Source: Microbacterium soli (GTDB lineage Bacteria > Actinomycetota > Actinomycetes > Actinomycetales > Microbacteriaceae). From it: a stretch of 64,000 nt of DNA. A model generated the notes under the pieces. It saw nothing but the letters and a program-made list of their open reading frames with translations, did not search any database and was not told where the DNA came from. Position numbers and translations under genes: made by a program. The stretch spans positions 1,550,001 through 1,614,000 of the forward strand of contig NZ_BAABCP010000001.1 in the NCBI RefSeq assembly GCF_039539005.1, in the 5' to 3' direction. Numbering within the stretch: the first letter of the stretch is position 1; each line of letters begins with the position of its first letter. This document shows positions 41,816-52,506 of the stretch, in pieces.

Positions 41816-43096
41816 TCAGGCGGTGGCGGATGCCGGAGACTCACCGGCATCCGGGGTCAGGCCGTACAGCGTCTCCAGTGCGGTGAGGAACTCGTCGCCG
41901 CGACCGGCGGCGGCCAGTTCGTGCGCGCGGGTGGTCGGGGTGTGCAGGAGGACGCCGGCGAGGTGGCGCATGGCCTGCTCCACGAGGCCGTCCTCGTCAC
42001 CGCGACGCCGTGCGCGGTCGATCTCCGACTCGAGCAGCCCGAAGATGTGCGTGCGCAGCGCGACGACGCCCGGCGTCACCGCGGCCCGCGAGCGGATGGC
42101 GCGGAAGTCCTCCGCGGCCTCGCGGACCACCGCGCGGGCGGCATCCGTCGCCTGCAGCTCCTCGAGGGGAGCGTGCAGCCGGATGGTCTCCAGATCCAGC
42201 AGGGACACGCCCTCCAGCTGCGCGACGGCGGGATCGACGTTGCGGGGCATGCCCAGGTCGATCACGAGCTGCGACCTGTGCGCCACCGGGCATCCGGTCG
42301 GCGCCTTCTGCTCCGTCGCGACCGCGCCGCGCTGCAGCTGCGCCGGTCCCAGCACGGGCTCGGTGACGGAGGTGCAGGTGATCAGCAGCGAGGAGCGCCG
42401 GGCGGCATCCTCGTACTCGGCGGCGGACACCATGCGGATGCCGTGCTTCTTCGCGAAGCGCTCCCCGCGGCCGGACGGGGAGTGGACCGTGATGTCGACA
42501 GCACCGTGCTCGCGCAGCGCGGCCAGCGTGACCGCCGCGTAGGAACCGGTGCCGATCAGCAGCACCCGCTCGGCCGACCAGTCCGCGATGCGGCTGTCGG
42601 CGAGGTCGAGGGCGAGGCGCACGAGGGAGCGCCCCGCGCGCTGCAGCGCGGTGACGTTCTTGACCTTCCGCTGCGCCTGACTGGCGCGCTGGAACAGGCG
42701 CTCGAGGGCGGGGGAGGTGGTGCCCTGCTTGCGGGCCCCGGTCAGCGCGCGGCGCACCTGCCCGGCGATCTCCCCCTCGCCGGAGACCACGGACTCCAGA
42801 CCGGACGCGACGGCGAACAGGTGCTCGGCGACGCGGCCGTCCTCGATCACGCGGTACGAGCCGTCGAGGTCCTCCGCGGGGATGCCGGTGGTCTGCGCGA
42901 TGACGTCCAGCACCGCATCCGAGTCGATCGGACCCGTCTCGACGTAGGTCTCGAAGCGGTTGCAGGTGGAGAGCACGACGGCTCCCCGCGCACCGGACTC
43001 GATGAGGGTCGGGGCGACGGTCTCGGGATGGCGGCTGAGGCGTTCGAGCAGGTCGAAGGAGGCGGTCTTATGGCTCGCCGTCACACAGAGCAGCAC
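41816..43096 (-). CDS. hemA: Glutamyl-tRNA reductase
   Basis: This 426-aa enzyme reduces glutamyl-tRNA to glutamate-1-semialdehyde, the first committed step of C5 heme synthesis. The catalytic Cys45 is in [11 protein letters not shown], followed by [18 protein letters not shown] and the NADPH-binding [19 protein letters not shown]-terminal dimerisation helix is present. GTG 43096 is chosen because the family N-terminus is [16 protein letters not shown]; an ATG at 43126 would add ten unsupported residues. It is divergent from hemE across 113 bp, so both arms of the heme cluster may be co-controlled. Confidence 0.93.
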   Translation of the reverse strand: MLLCVTASHKTASFDLLERLSRHPETVAPTLIESGARGAVVLSTCNRFETYVETGPIDSDAVLDVIAQTTGIPAEDLDGSYRVIEDGRVAEHLFAVASGLESVVSGEGEIAGQVRRALTGARKQGTTSPALERLFQRASQAQRKVKNVTALQRAGRSLVRLALDLADSRIADWSAERVLLIGTGSYAAVTLAALREHGAVDITVHSPSGRGERFAKKHGIRMVSAAEYEDAARRSSLLITCTSVTEPVLGPAQLQRGAVATEQKAPTGCPVAHRSQLVIDLGMPRNVDPAVAQLEGVSLLDLETIRLHAPLEELQATDAARAVVREAAEDFRAIRSRAAVTPGVVALRTHIFGLLESEIDRARRRGDEDGLVEQAMRHLAGVLLHTPTTRAHELAAAGRGDEFLTALETLYGLTPDAGESPASATA

Positions 43097-43209
43097 CCCA
43101 CCAGGGTACGCCCGCTTGCTATGCATGGCATCACAGCGACGCTGCGGCCGGGTGCTCCGTGCGGACGCCCGCCCGGCGTCCGCATAGCCGGCAGTGCGAG
43201 GATCGGAGC

Positions 43210-44247
43210 ATGACTGACCTGCTGCTGCGCGCACTCGCCGGCTCCAAGCCCGAGCGCACCCCCGTCTGGTTCATGCGTCAGGCCGGCAGGTCCCTGCCGG
43301 AGTACCGGGAGCTCCGCGTCGGCACGCGCATGCTGGATGCCTGCCTCACCCCGGATCTCGCCGCCGAGATCACCCTGCAGCCCGTGCGCCGGCACGACGT
43401 GGACGCGGCGGTGTTCTTCAGCGACATCGTCATCCCCCTGCGTCTGGCGGGCGTCGAGGTGGAGATCGAGCCCGGCCGCGGCCCCGTGTTCGCGCGCCCT
43501 GTTCGCACGGCCGCCGACGTCGAGCGCGTCACCGCGATCGACCCTGCCGACCTCGATGGCACGGCCATCGCGGAGGCCGTGCGCATCGTCACCGCCGAAC
43601 TCGGAGCGACGCCGCTCATCGGTTTCGCGGGCGCGCCGTTCACACTGGCCGCGTACCTCATCGAGGGCGGGCCCTCCAAGGATCATCTGCGTGCCCGGGC
43701 CATGATGCATGCCGACCCGGAGTCGTGGGCGCGGCTGGCCGGGTGGCTCTCGCGCATCTCGCGCCGCTTCCTGGAGATCCAGCGCGATGCGGGCGCCGTC
43801 GTCGTGCAGCTCTTCGACTCCTGGGCGGGCTCGCTGAGCCCGACCGACTACCGCGCGCATGTCGTCCCGCATTCGACGGCCGCGCTGGAGGGCATCGGCG
43901 TGCCCGCCATCCACTTCGGGGTCGGCACGGGGCCCTTCCTCGCCGACATGCGTCTGGGCGGCGTCGCGGACGCCGTCGGCGTCGACTGGCGGATGCCGCT
44001 GGACGAGGCCGTCCGCATCGTCGGGCCCGACACCGTCGTGCAGGGCAACATCGACCCGGCGCTGCTGCAGGCGCCGTGGCCGGTGCTGGAGGCGCACGTC
44101 CGCGAGGTGATCGCGCAGGGCCGCGGTGCGAGAGGCCACATCCTCAACCTCGGCCACGGCGTGCCGCCGGACACCGATCCCGACCAGCTCACCCGCATCG
44201 TGCGACTCGCCCACGAGGGGGCCGCGATGGGAGGATCGGGGGCATGA
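43210..44247 (+). CDS. hemE: Uroporphyrinogen decarboxylase
   Basis: This 345-aa enzyme converts uroporphyrinogen III to coproporphyrinogen III. The N-terminal signature [19 protein letters not shown] and the [17 protein letters not shown] region are diagnostic. [15 protein letters not shown] and [11 protein letters not shown] complete the active-site cleft. The ATG at 43210 has GATCGGAG close upstream; the longer frame lacks similarity. Its stop overlaps the hemY start by ATGA (44244-44247), so the first two steps after uroporphyrinogen are co-translated. Confidence 0.95.
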   Translation: MTDLLLRALAGSKPERTPVWFMRQAGRSLPEYRELRVGTRMLDACLTPDLAAEITLQPVRRHDVDAAVFFSDIVIPLRLAGVEVEIEPGRGPVFARPVRTAADVERVTAIDPADLDGTAIAEAVRIVTAELGATPLIGFAGAPFTLAAYLIEGGPSKDHLRARAMMHADPESWARLAGWLSRISRRFLEIQRDAGAVVVQLFDSWAGSLSPTDYRAHVVPHSTAALEGIGVPAIHFGVGTGPFLADMRLGGVADAVGVDWRMPLDEAVRIVGPDTVVQGNIDPALLQAPWPVLEAHVREVIAQGRGARGHILNLGHGVPPDTDPDQLTRIVRLAHEGAAMGGSGA

Positions 44248-45770
44248 GCTCCGAGCAGGAGGATCTCGCCGCCCGCGCCGCGCGGCACCACGTCGTCGTC
44301 ATCGGCGGTGGCATCGGCGGGCTGGTCGCCGCGCGCGAGTGCGCGAAGCTCGGCATCCCCGTGACGCTGCTGGAGGCCGAGACCCGGCCGGGCGGATGCA
44401 TCCGTCCCGCCCTGCTCGACAGCATCGTCGTCGACGCGGGGGCGGAGAGCTTCGCCACCCGCGGCGGGCACGTGCGCGCCCTCGTGGACGAGCTCGGTCT
44501 GGCGGACGCGCTCGTGACCCCGGAGGGGGGAGGCGCGTGGTTGAGCGGCATTCCCGACACCCCCGACGCGCCGCTGCCCAGGGGCGGGGTGCTGGGCATC
44601 CCCGCCAACCCGTTCCAGGAGGACGTGCGCGCCATCATCGGGTGGCGCGGGGTGTGGCGCGCGTATCTGGACCGACTGCGCCCACCGTTGACGATCGGCC
44701 ACGAGACCAGCCTGGGCAGACTGGTCTCCACGCGCATGGGCGCGAGAGTGCGGGATCGCCTCGTCGCGCCGGTCACCGCCGGGGTGTACTCGGCGCTCCC
44801 GGAGGATGTGGATGTGGACGCCGCGGCACCGGGCCTGAACGCCGCGCTCACCCGGGTGGGATCGCTCAGCGGCGCGGTGCTCGCGCTGCAGGGCGAGCGC
44901 GCGGGCGCCGCACCCGGTGCGGCGGTGATGGGGCTCGACGGCGGGATGGGCCGACTCGTCGACGCGCTGCTGGCCGAGCTGCGGACGTACGGCGTGACGG
45001 TGCGCACCGGTGCCCGCGCGGTGCGGCTCGACCGTGACGGCGAGCGGTGGAGCGTCGAGATCGAACGGCCGACGGATGCCGATGACGGGACGACCGAGAT
45101 CGATGCCGGTCGGCAGGCGGATGCCGGTGCCGACCTGGACGCGGAGCCCCGGGCGCCGGAGCCGGAGGTCCTCACGGCGACCCGGGTCGTGATCGCGACT
45201 CCCGAGCCGGCGGCCCACGCCCTGCTGGCGCCGCACGTGCCGGGGCTGGGCGAGGCCGGCCCCGCACCGGAGATCGAGATCGTGACCCTCCTGGTCGACG
45301 CCCCCGAACTCGACACCGCCCCGCGCGGCAGCGGCGTGCTCACCGTGCCGGGCAGCCACACCGCCAAGGCGCTCACGCACTCCACCGCCAAATGGGGGTG
45401 GCTGCGCCGCGCGGCGGACGGCGCCCACATCGTGCGGGTGTCGTTCGGATCCCAGGGAGAGCCCGCCGCCACCGCGGCGCTCGACGATGACGCCGCGGCG
45501 CAGCTGGCGCTGTCGGAGGCGTCCGCTCTGCTGGGCGTGCGGCTTCCCGCAGATGGTCTGCGCGCCGCTCACCGAGCGCGATTCGTGCAGTCGCAACCGT
45601 CGTCGCAGATCGGTGCGGCGCGGCGCCGCGCGGCGGCGCGCACCGCCGTGCAGCGCGTTCCCGGTCTGGGCGTCGTGGGCGCATGGATCGCGGGAACGGG
45701 CCTGGCGCAGGTGGTTCCGGATGCCGTCGCCGAGGCCGGACGGCTCCGCCGGGGCATGCTCTGGGACTGA
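44244..45770 (+). CDS. hemY: Coproporphyrinogen III oxidase (HemY/CgoX type)
   Basis: This 508-aa flavoprotein oxidises coproporphyrinogen III to coproporphyrin III in the coproporphyrin-dependent route used by Gram-positive bacteria. The FAD-binding GxGxxG is [20 protein letters not shown] and continues to [30 protein letters not shown] and the C-terminal [18 protein letters not shown] are family landmarks. An acidic insertion around residues 275-310 ([20 protein letters not shown]) is longer than usual. It is tied to HemQ farther downstream, which uses the same intermediate. It is named protoporphyrinogen oxidase (hemG) in many annotations. Confidence 0.9.
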   Translation: MSSEQEDLAARAARHHVVVIGGGIGGLVAARECAKLGIPVTLLEAETRPGGCIRPALLDSIVVDAGAESFATRGGHVRALVDELGLADALVTPEGGGAWLSGIPDTPDAPLPRGGVLGIPANPFQEDVRAIIGWRGVWRAYLDRLRPPLTIGHETSLGRLVSTRMGARVRDRLVAPVTAGVYSALPEDVDVDAAAPGLNAALTRVGSLSGAVLALQGERAGAAPGAAVMGLDGGMGRLVDALLAELRTYGVTVRTGARAVRLDRDGERWSVEIERPTDADDGTTEIDAGRQADAGADLDAEPRAPEPEVLTATRVVIATPEPAAHALLAPHVPGLGEAGPAPEIEIVTLLVDAPELDTAPRGSGVLTVPGSHTAKALTHSTAKWGWLRRAADGAHIVRVSFGSQGEPAATAALDDDAAAQLALSEASALLGVRLPADGLRAAHRARFVQSQPSSQIGAARRRAAARTAVQRVPGLGVVGAWIAGTGLAQVVPDAVAEAGRLRRGMLWD

Positions 45771-45916
45771 GCGGACCCCGGCGCGGGGGTTTCGCGTCCG
45801 ATGCGCACAGGTAGATGCCGAAACGGGAATATGCGACTACCCTGGAACACGTTCACTCGGGGGCGGGGACGTTCGGCCCTTGATGAAGACTCCGCAACAA
45901 TCGTCAGGAGGCTCCC

Positions 45917-46249
45917 ATGAGAGGCAAGGTCGGACTGGTCGTCGGACTCGGCGTGGGCTACGTGCTCGGCACCCGCGCGGGCCGCGAGCGGTATGAGCAG
46001 ATCAAGACGCAGTGGCTCAGGGTGTGGCATCTCGACCCCGTGCAGCGGCAGGTCGCCCGAGCGCAGGACTTCGCGAAGACGCAGGCCGCCGCCGTGCCCA
46101 ACGCGCTCTGGCGCGGTGTCGTGAAGGTCGTCTCCTCGGCCTCCGACCCGGACGTCGTCGCGCCGGCTCCGGCGGTGCCGGACAGCACCGCCGCCGTGCA
46201 GAGCGCGGGCGCGAAGAACGCGAAGAAGAAGACCTCAGGGGCGGAGTGA
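45917..46249 (+). CDS. YtxH-like small protein
   Basis: This 110-aa protein begins MRGKVGLVVGLGVGYVLGTR, a glycine-rich transmembrane helix followed by AGRERYEQI, as in YtxH-type stress proteins. The rest is helical and ends in a Lys-rich tail (KNAKKKTSGAE). CAGGAGG precedes the ATG at 45917. The three small membrane-related genes at 45917, 46251 and 46645 are tightly packed and interrupt the heme genes, so they probably form their own co-translated set. Function is unknown. Confidence 0.8.
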   Translation: MRGKVGLVVGLGVGYVLGTRAGRERYEQIKTQWLRVWHLDPVQRQVARAQDFAKTQAAAVPNALWRGVVKVVSSASDPDVVAPAPAVPDSTAAVQSAGAKNAKKKTSGAE

Positions 46250-46250
46250 G

Positions 46251-46658
46251 ATGACTCGCGGATACCGCGACCGCGCCGACGACAGCCTGCTCACGCTGCT
46301 CGGCGACCTGCCCGAGCTGGTGCGCAACCTCATCACCGCCGAGATCGATGCGGCGAAGAAGTGGGTGTCGCGCACCGCGAAGGACGCCGGGATCGGCAGC
46401 CTGTGGTTCGTCATCGTCCTGTTCCTGCTGTTCTGGTCGATCCCCGTGCTCCTGGCGTTCGTCATCATCGGGCTGTCGTCCTGGTGGCCGGCCTGGCTGG
46501 CGTCGCTGGTCGTGTTCGGCGTGCTGCTGCTGGCGGTCGTGGTCTTCGCCCTGCTGGGCGTGCGCCGCTTCCGGAAGGTGGTGCGACGGGAGAACCCCGG
46601 CCAGGCCGTCGCGACCGATGTCCGCCTGATGAAGGAGGCCGATCATGACGAGTTCTGA
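46251..46658 (+). CDS. Phage-holin-like (DUF1469) membrane protein
   Basis: This 135-aa protein has an amphipathic N-terminal part (LGDLPELVRNLITAEIDAAK) and two strong hydrophobic helices around residues 45-70 and 75-100. This matches the actinobacterial phage holin superfamily III / DUF1469 pattern. Despite the name there is no phage context; chromosomal members of this type are common and their role is unclear. It starts 1 nt after the YtxH-like gene stop and overlaps the next gene by 14 nt. Confidence 0.8.
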   Translation: MTRGYRDRADDSLLTLLGDLPELVRNLITAEIDAAKKWVSRTAKDAGIGSLWFVIVLFLLFWSIPVLLAFVIIGLSSWWPAWLASLVVFGVLLLAVVVFALLGVRRFRKVVRRENPGQAVATDVRLMKEADHDEF

Positions 46659-46935
46659 CCCGAAGCCGTCGTCCGCAGGGCTGCCCCGCACAGCCGTGCC
46701 GACCGGGATCGTCGATCCGGTGGCGTCCGCCCGCGCCGAGCTGAAGGCCGCGCTGGCCGCCATCGAGATCAAGGGCAATGTGCCGCGCCGGGTCGAACAG
46801 GCCTCTCAGCGAGGCATCAGGCGCGCCCGGGCTTTCGCCGGGCGCAACCCGATCGGCGCGGCGGCCGCGGTGCTCGGCGTCGCCGCCGCCGTCGGCGGTG
46901 CGGTCTGGCTCATCGCGCGGGCGGTATCCCGCTAG
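46645..46935 (+). CDS. DUF3618-like protein
   Basis: This 96-aa protein has an N-terminal helix with SARAELKAALAAIEIKGNVP, a basic linker (RRVEQASQRGIRRARAF) and a C-terminal hydrophobic helix (IGAAAAVLGVAAAVGGAVWL). This matches DUF3618, a family usually found directly after DUF1469 and YtxH-type genes. It overlaps the previous gene by 14 nt in another frame. The set probably acts at the membrane, but no reaction is known. Confidence 0.8.
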   Translation: MTSSDPKPSSAGLPRTAVPTGIVDPVASARAELKAALAAIEIKGNVPRRVEQASQRGIRRARAFAGRNPIGAAAAVLGVAAAVGGAVWLIARAVSR

Positions 46936-47018
46936 GTCCCGGACGCCCCGGATGCGGTGTCCGACCGTCGGACGTCTCGCGGTGTGCGGTGCCCGCGCGG
47001 AAGGGGCAGACTGGATGC

Positions 47019-47711
47019 ATGCCCGAAGTTCTTGAAGACAGCGAGTCCGCATCCGCCTCCTCGGGGTTCACCCTCTGGGCCGTCTGGCGTCGGAACCCCG
47101 CCACAGCCGTCACCGAGACCGACTCGACGGAGCTGGCGACCATCGTCGCCGACATCGAGGCATCCGGCGTGAGCGTGCGCGGCTTCTACGACGTCAGTGG
47201 GCTGAAGGCCGACGCCGACCTGATGGTCTGGCTGCACGGCGGCGCCGCCGAGGACCTGCAGCGCGCCCTGCGCCGTCTGCGTCGCACCGAGCTGCTGAAG
47301 ACGCTGCTGCCGGTGTGGAACGTGATGGGCGTGCACCGCGACGCCGAGTTCAACCTCAACCACGTTCCCGGCTTCCTGCGCGGCATCCCGCCCAAGCAGT
47401 GGATCTGCCTGTACCCGTTCGTCCGCACGCACGAGTGGTACCTCATCCCCGAGGAGGACCGCAGCCGGATGCTGGCCATCCACGGGCGCAAGGGGGCGTC
47501 GCACACCGGTGTGACAGCGAACACCGTCGCCGCGTTCGCGCTGGGCGATTACGAGTGGCTGGTGCCGCTGGAGTCGGACGACCCCGTCGAGCTCGTCGAC
47601 CTCATGCGCGACCTGCGGTACACGGACGCCCGTCGGTACGTGAGGGAGGAGATCCCCTTCTACACCGGGCGCCGGCTTCGCTTCGACGAGATCGCCGAAG
47701 TCCTGCAATGA
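47019..47711 (+). CDS. hemQ: Coproheme decarboxylase (chlorite dismutase family)
   Basis: This 230-aa protein turns coproheme into heme b in the coproporphyrin pathway. Typical features are FTLWAVWRRN at the start, GFYDVSGLKADADLMVWLHG, YPFVRTHEWYLIPEEDR and the ligand-binding HGRKG segment, followed by FALGDYEWLVPLESDDP. The proximal His is expected in the HGRKGASHTG region. The ATG at 47019 (MPEVLEDSES) is favoured; the frame extends to 46989 without support. Its stop overlaps hemC by ATGA (47708-47711). The presence of HemQ fixes this as the Gram-positive heme route. Confidence 0.92.
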   Translation: MPEVLEDSESASASSGFTLWAVWRRNPATAVTETDSTELATIVADIEASGVSVRGFYDVSGLKADADLMVWLHGGAAEDLQRALRRLRRTELLKTLLPVWNVMGVHRDAEFNLNHVPGFLRGIPPKQWICLYPFVRTHEWYLIPEEDRSRMLAIHGRKGASHTGVTANTVAAFALGDYEWLVPLESDDPVELVDLMRDLRYTDARRYVREEIPFYTGRRLRFDEIAEVLQ

Positions 47712-48700
47712 TCACGGACGCGCCCATCCGTCTCGGCACCCGTCGCAGCGCCCTCGCGCAGGCGCAGTCCCAGCAGGTCGCCGACGCCCTGGCGAAGGTC
47801 TCCGGCCGCGTGGTGGAGCTCGTGCCGATCGTGTCCGAGGGCGACACCAACAGGGCGTCGCTGTCGGAGATCGGCGGGACGGGCGTGTTCGCGAACAGGC
47901 TGCGCGAGGCACTCGTCGCCGGCGACTGCGACATCCTCGTGCACTCCCTGAAGGATCTGCCCACCCAGGAGCCCGCCGAGCTCGTCATCGCCGCGACGCC
48001 GGAGCGCGCTGATGCCCGCGATGTCGTGATCACCCGCGACGGCACGCCCCTGCAGGAGCTGCCCGGCGGCGCGAAGGTCGGCACCGGCTCGCCGCGCCGC
48101 ATCGCGCAGGTGCGCAGACGCGCTCCGCGCGCCGAGGTCGTCGACATCCGCGGCAACGTCGACTCCCGGCTCGCGCGGGTGGAGTCCGGCGAGCTGGATG
48201 CCGTCATCCTCGCCGCCGCGGGGCTCGCACGGCTGGGCTCCGAGTCGACGCTGCACCGCGAGTACCTCGGCTTCTCCGAGTGGCCCACCGCGCCGGGGCA
48301 GGGCGCGCTGGCCGTGGAGACCCTCGCGGATGCGCCCGCCGACTTGCTGGCGGCCCTCGCCGATCTCGACGACGAGGACACCCGGCTGGCGGTGACGGTG
48401 GAGCGCACGATCCTGGCCGGCCTGGAGGCCGGATGCCAGGCGCCGATGGCCGCGCACGCTCGGGTTCGTGACGACGAGATCCGCGTCCGTGCCGTGGTCT
48501 ACGAGCCCGGGGGAGACCGCCGGATCGGCGTCGACGTCACGGAGTCCCTGAACCGGGGGTATATTCGTCGGAACGGCAGTGGCAACGGTGCGAATGCTGC
48601 CGATGGTGCAGACCCGATGCACGCGATCCGTGCGTTCGGTATGTCTGCCGCTCATCGGCTGCTCGAACAGGGGGCGGCCGACCTCCTCCCGCGAGAGTGA
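47708..48700 (+). CDS. hemC: Hydroxymethylbilane synthase (porphobilinogen deaminase)
   Basis: This 330-aa enzyme polymerises four porphobilinogens into hydroxymethylbilane. IRLGTRRSALAQAQSQQVAD opens the protein, KDLPTQEP and GTGSPRRIAQVRR are substrate-binding segments, and the dipyrromethane cofactor Cys is in GLEAGCQAPMAAHAR near residue 243. A Gly/Asn-rich insertion, RRNGSGNGANAADGADPM, lies near residue 290. It overlaps hemD by GTGA (48697-48700). Confidence 0.93.
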   Translation: MITDAPIRLGTRRSALAQAQSQQVADALAKVSGRVVELVPIVSEGDTNRASLSEIGGTGVFANRLREALVAGDCDILVHSLKDLPTQEPAELVIAATPERADARDVVITRDGTPLQELPGGAKVGTGSPRRIAQVRRRAPRAEVVDIRGNVDSRLARVESGELDAVILAAAGLARLGSESTLHREYLGFSEWPTAPGQGALAVETLADAPADLLAALADLDDEDTRLAVTVERTILAGLEAGCQAPMAAHARVRDDEIRVRAVVYEPGGDRRIGVDVTESLNRGYIRRNGSGNGANAADGADPMHAIRAFGMSAAHRLLEQGAADLLPRE

Positions 48701-49503
48701 TCCAGATGACTGCTTCCGAAACGAAAACGACCAGGCCGTTGCACGGCTGGCGCGTTCTGGTGCCCCGTGGCGGCCCCTGGGGCGACGGCGTCGCTGCGAG
48801 CCTCCGCGCCCAGGGCGCCGTCCCCGTGGTGGCGCCGCTGATCAACTTCGCCCCCACCACCGACCAGGACGCCCTGGATGCGGCCCTCGAGCGACTGCAG
48901 GAGGGGTACTACGACTGGCTCACCGTGACGAGCGCCACGACCGTGGACGTGCTCTTCGCGCACCGGGTCGCCGTGCCCAAGCGCACGAAGATCGCCGCGG
49001 TCGGCGAGACGACGGCGGCCGCCCTGCAGGCCGTCGGCTACGACGTCGCCCTCGTCCCCGAACGGGACAACTCGGCGGCGGGCATGGCCGAGCAGATGAT
49101 CGCGCTGGAGCCCGATGCGCGCCGCATCCTGTCCCTGCGCAGCGAGATCGCCAAGCCGGTCCTGTCGGTGATGCTGAGCGAGGCGGGGCACGACGTCGAC
49201 AGCGTCATCGCCTATCGCACGGTGGGCGTGCCGGTCACCGACCGCATCCGTCGCGACGTGGAGAACGGCAGGATCAACGCGATCCTCATCACGAGCGGAT
49301 CCGTCGCGAACCAGGTGCGCGAGCAGTTCCCGGAGATCCCCGACGCGACGCTGCTGGCGGCCATCGGCCCGCGCACGGCGAAGGATGCCCGCAAGGCGGG
49401 CCTGTCGATCTCCGCCGTCGCCGATCGGCAGACCGTCGACGCCCTCATCGAGACCGTGTCGCATTTCACCCTCCCGCACTCCGCGGACGAGTTCGCCTCG
49501 TGA
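48697..49503 (+). CDS. hemD: Uroporphyrinogen-III synthase
   Basis: This 268-aa enzyme closes hydroxymethylbilane to uroporphyrinogen III. WRVLVPRGGPWGDGVAASLR begins the first lobe, DWLTVTSATTVDVLF and AAVGETTAAALQAVGYDV follow, and the second lobe has ILITSGSVANQVR and AAIGPRTAKDARKAGLSIS. The GTG at 48697 overlaps the hemC stop; ATG 48706 is an alternative. HemD proteins are poorly conserved, but position between hemC and hemB makes the call safe. Confidence 0.9.
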   Translation: MIQMTASETKTTRPLHGWRVLVPRGGPWGDGVAASLRAQGAVPVVAPLINFAPTTDQDALDAALERLQEGYYDWLTVTSATTVDVLFAHRVAVPKRTKIAAVGETTAAALQAVGYDVALVPERDNSAAGMAEQMIALEPDARRILSLRSEIAKPVLSVMLSEAGHDVDSVIAYRTVGVPVTDRIRRDVENGRINAILITSGSVANQVREQFPEIPDATLLAAIGPRTAKDARKAGLSISAVADRQTVDALIETVSHFTLPHSADEFAS

Positions 49504-50483
49504 GCGGCTTCCCTGTGACGCGGCTGCGCAGACTGCGTCAGTCCATGCCCGTGCGCAACCTGGTGCGCGAGACGACGCTCACCGCTCAGCAGCTCGTGCT
49601 GCCGATGTTCGTGCGTGAGGGGCAGCGCGAACCGGCCCCGATCGGGTCCATGCCCGGTGTCGTGCAGCACTCCCTCGACTCGCTGCGGGCGGCGGCCGTG
49701 GCGGCCGCCGAGGCGGGCGTGGGCGGTGTGATGCTGTTCGGCGTCCCCGAGGTCCGCGATGCCGAGGGCTCGGGAGCCGACGACCCCGCCGGGATCCTCA
49801 ACGTCGCCACCGGGGCGCTCGCCTCCGAGGTCGGTGACGCGCTGGTCGTGCAGACCGACCTGTGCCTGGACGAATTCACCGACCACGGCCACTGCGGCGT
49901 GCTGGCTTCGGACGGCACGGTCGACAACGACGCGACGCTGGACCGCTACCGTTCGATGGCGGTCGCGCAGGCGCGCGCCGGATCACGACTGCTGGGGCTC
50001 TCCGGCATGATGGACGGCCAGGTGGCCGCGGTCCGTGAGGCGCTGGACACCGAGGGCTTCCACGACACCCTGCTGCTCGGCTACGCGGCCAAGTACGCGA
50101 GCGCCTTCTACGGGCCGTTCCGCGAGGCCGTCGACTCGCAGCTGACCGGCGACCGGCGCACGTATCAGGTGGATCCCGCCAACCGTCGCGAAGGCGTGCG
50201 CGAGGCGCTGCTGGACGTGGACGAGGGCGCCGACATCGTCATGGTCAAGCCCGCCATGGCCTTCCTCGACGTGCTGCGCGAGGTGCGGGATGCCGTGGAC
50301 GTGCCGGTGTGGGCCTACCAGGTCTCCGGAGAGTACGCGATGATCGAGGCCGCTGCCGCCAACGGGTGGATCGACCGGCGCGCGGCGATCCTCGAGTCGC
50401 TGACCTCCATCCGTCGCGCCGGCGCCGACGTCGTCCTCAGCTACTGGGCGGTCGAAGCGGCGCGGTGGTTGAGGAGCCGCTGA
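49500..50483 (+). CDS. hemB: Delta-aminolevulinic acid dehydratase (porphobilinogen synthase)
   Basis: This 327-aa enzyme condenses two 5-aminolevulinate molecules to porphobilinogen. Landmarks are [56 protein letters not shown] and the Schiff-base Lys in [12 protein letters not shown]. The GTG at 49500 overlaps the hemD stop by GTGA, and the longer upstream frame is an artefact. The Cys-rich zinc loop of some homologues is reduced here to [11 protein letters not shown]. Confidence 0.95.
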   Translation: MSGFPVTRLRRLRQSMPVRNLVRETTLTAQQLVLPMFVREGQREPAPIGSMPGVVQHSLDSLRAAAVAAAEAGVGGVMLFGVPEVRDAEGSGADDPAGILNVATGALASEVGDALVVQTDLCLDEFTDHGHCGVLASDGTVDNDATLDRYRSMAVAQARAGSRLLGLSGMMDGQVAAVREALDTEGFHDTLLLGYAAKYASAFYGPFREAVDSQLTGDRRTYQVDPANRREGVREALLDVDEGADIVMVKPAMAFLDVLREVRDAVDVPVWAYQVSGEYAMIEAAAANGWIDRRAAILESLTSIRRAGADVVLSYWAVEAARWLRSR

Positions 50484-50574
50484 ACGGCAGGGCTGCGCGA
50501 GAGCGCGACCCGCTCATCGGTCGAGTGCTGCCGACCCGACCGGGCTCATAGGTCGACCGCGTACGTTGGAGGGC

Positions 50575-51897
50575 ATGACCGACCGCAATGACGACCTGTT
50601 CGATGCTGCCCGTGCGGTGATCCCCGGAGGGGTGAACTCGCCGGTGCGCGCGTACGGCTCGGTGGGCGGGACGCCGCGCTTCCTGGCATCGGCTCGAGGC
50701 GCCAGGGTGACGGATGCCGCGGGCCGGGAGTACATCGATCTCGTGGCCTCCTGGGGCCCGGCACTGCTCGGTCATGCGCATCCGGAGGTCGTTCGCGCCG
50801 TGCAGGATGCCGCGGCCCGCGGGCTGTCGTTCGGTGCGCCCACGGCGGGCGAGGTCGAGCTGGCGCGGCTGGTCGCGGAGCGCGTGCGCGTCGGCGACGC
50901 CCGACCCGTCGAGCACGTCCGCATGGTCTCCACCGGCACCGAGGCCACCATGACCGCCATCCGGCTCGCCCGCGGCGCCACCGGCCGCGACCTGCTGGTG
51001 AAGTTCGCCGGGCACTATCACGGCCACTCGGACGGGCTGCTGGCCGCCGCCGGATCCGGGGTCGCGACCCTCGCGCTGCCCGGCTCCGCCGGCGTGCCCG
51101 CGCCGATCGCCGCGCAGACGCTCGTGATCGACTACAACGATCCCGAGGCGCTGGCGGCCGTGTTCGCCGAGCACGGCGACCGCATCGCCGCTGTCATCGT
51201 CGAAGCCGCCTCCGCGAACATGGGCGTCGTCGCGCCGCTGCCCGGCTTCAACCGGCTCATCGCCGAGACCGCGCAGGCGCACGGCGCGCTGATGATCCTC
51301 GATGAGGTGCTGACGGGCTTCCGCGTGCACCCCGCGGGCTTCTGGGGGCTGCAGCAGGAGTCCGGTGAGCACTACCTGCCCGACATCATCACCTTCGGCA
51401 AGGTCATCGGCGGAGGGATGCCGCTGGCGGCGCTCGGCGGTCGGGCGGAGATCATGGACCTCCTCGCACCGACCGGCCCCGTCTACCAGGCCGGGACCCT
51501 GTCCGGGAACCCCCTGTCGGTCGCCGCGGGGATCGCGACGCTGCGGTTGGCGACACCGGAGGTGTACGCGACGGTGGATGCCGCGGCGGCCCGCCTCGCC
51601 GCCGCACTGGACGCCGCGCTGACGGATGCCGGGGTCGTGCACGCCGTGCCGCGCGCGGGCAGCCTGTTCGGCGTCGCCTTCTCCGCCGCGGCGCCGAAGA
51701 CCTACGCGCAGGCGCAGGCGCAGGAGTCGTTCCGCTACGCGCCGTTCTTCCACGCGATGCGCGAGCAGGGCGTCGCCCTGCCCCCGAGCGTCTTCGAGGC
51801 CTGGTTCCTCACCGCCGCGCACGGCGAGGAGGAGCTCACGACCATCGAGGCCGCGCTTCCCGCCGCGGCCGCCGCGGCGGCATCCGCCACGGCCTGA
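50575..51897 (+). CDS. hemL: Glutamate-1-semialdehyde 2,1-aminomutase
   Basis: This 440-aa PLP enzyme converts glutamate-1-semialdehyde to 5-aminolevulinate, directly after Hem[21 protein letters not shown] opens the protein; [28 protein letters not shown] and the PLP Lys in [11 protein letters not shown] (near residue 275) are diagnostic. An Ala-rich tail ends the protein. The ATG at 50575 has TTGGAGGG just upstream and a TACGTT -10-like box 7 nt away, so either a short leader or leaderless transcription is possible. Confidence 0.95.
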   Translation: MTDRNDDLFDAARAVIPGGVNSPVRAYGSVGGTPRFLASARGARVTDAAGREYIDLVASWGPALLGHAHPEVVRAVQDAAARGLSFGAPTAGEVELARLVAERVRVGDARPVEHVRMVSTGTEATMTAIRLARGATGRDLLVKFAGHYHGHSDGLLAAAGSGVATLALPGSAGVPAPIAAQTLVIDYNDPEALAAVFAEHGDRIAAVIVEAASANMGVVAPLPGFNRLIAETAQAHGALMILDEVLTGFRVHPAGFWGLQQESGEHYLPDIITFGKVIGGGMPLAALGGRAEIMDLLAPTGPVYQAGTLSGNPLSVAAGIATLRLATPEVYATVDAAAARLAAALDAALTDAGVVHAVPRAGSLFGVAFSAAAPKTYAQAQAQESFRYAPFFHAMREQGVALPPSVFEAWFLTAAHGEEELTTIEAALPAAAAAAASATA

Positions 51898-51996
51898 CCC
51901 CTCATCGGCATGCGGATACCGGTCCACGGCGGGATCGTTGCCGCCTTGTGAGCAAGTCGCAGGCATCTTGCAGGACGTCGCTGGCAGACTGGTGTG

Positions 51997-52443
51997 ATGG
52001 TGACGCTGCTCCTGGACCAGACACGACTCGAGGTCGTGCTCTCGCCCATCGAGCGCGCGTCGACGTTCCACCGTGAGAACCTGCGGATCGAGCGTGAGCA
52101 CATCGCGAAGGTCCAGCTCACCGACGACGCATGGACCTGGCTGCGCGGAGTCCCGGGCCCGGGTACGTACATCCCCGGCATGCTCGCCGCCGGCACCTGG
52201 AAGGGCGCCGGGACGACGGACTTCGTGCTGATCCGCAGACGTCGCGCGAGCGTCGTGATCGACCTCGACGGAGATGAGCTGTATCAGCGGCTGATCCTCA
52301 CGACCCGCCACGGCCTCGCCCTCACCCAGGCGCTGCACCTGGAGGTGAGCGATGAGCCGGCCGATGTCACGGAGATCGCGACGGGATCCGTGCCGGTGGC
52401 CCAGCCCCGGCAGCGTCCGGTCATCCGGCCGCGGCCCGCCTGA
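51997..52443 (+). CDS. Conserved hypothetical protein, possible PH-like fold
   Basis: This 148-aa protein (149 aa if GTG 51994 is used) reads TLLLDQTRLEVVLSPIERAS, LRIEREHIAKVQL, GTYIPGMLAAGTWKGAGT and DFVLIRRRRASVVIDLDGD. A beta-rich N-terminal domain with WTWLRGVPGPGTYIPG resembles small actinobacterial proteins of unknown function. There is no signal peptide or membrane helix. It follows hemL by 99 nt and ends just before the ABC ATPase on the other strand. Confidence 0.65.
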   Translation: MVTLLLDQTRLEVVLSPIERASTFHRENLRIEREHIAKVQLTDDAWTWLRGVPGPGTYIPGMLAAGTWKGAGTTDFVLIRRRRASVVIDLDGDELYQRLILTTRHGLALTQALHLEVSDEPADVTEIATGSVPVAQPRQRPVIRPRPA

Positions 52444-52506
52444 GCGGAGAGACCTCCGGCAGGTCCAGGTCCGATCCTGACGGCGGCTTCCGCTTCCGCC
52501 TCGCTC

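Noticed and set aside
46251..46658. A phage lysis holin
   Set aside because: Only the family name suggests phage; chromosomal members of this DUF1469-type family are common and no phage genes are near.
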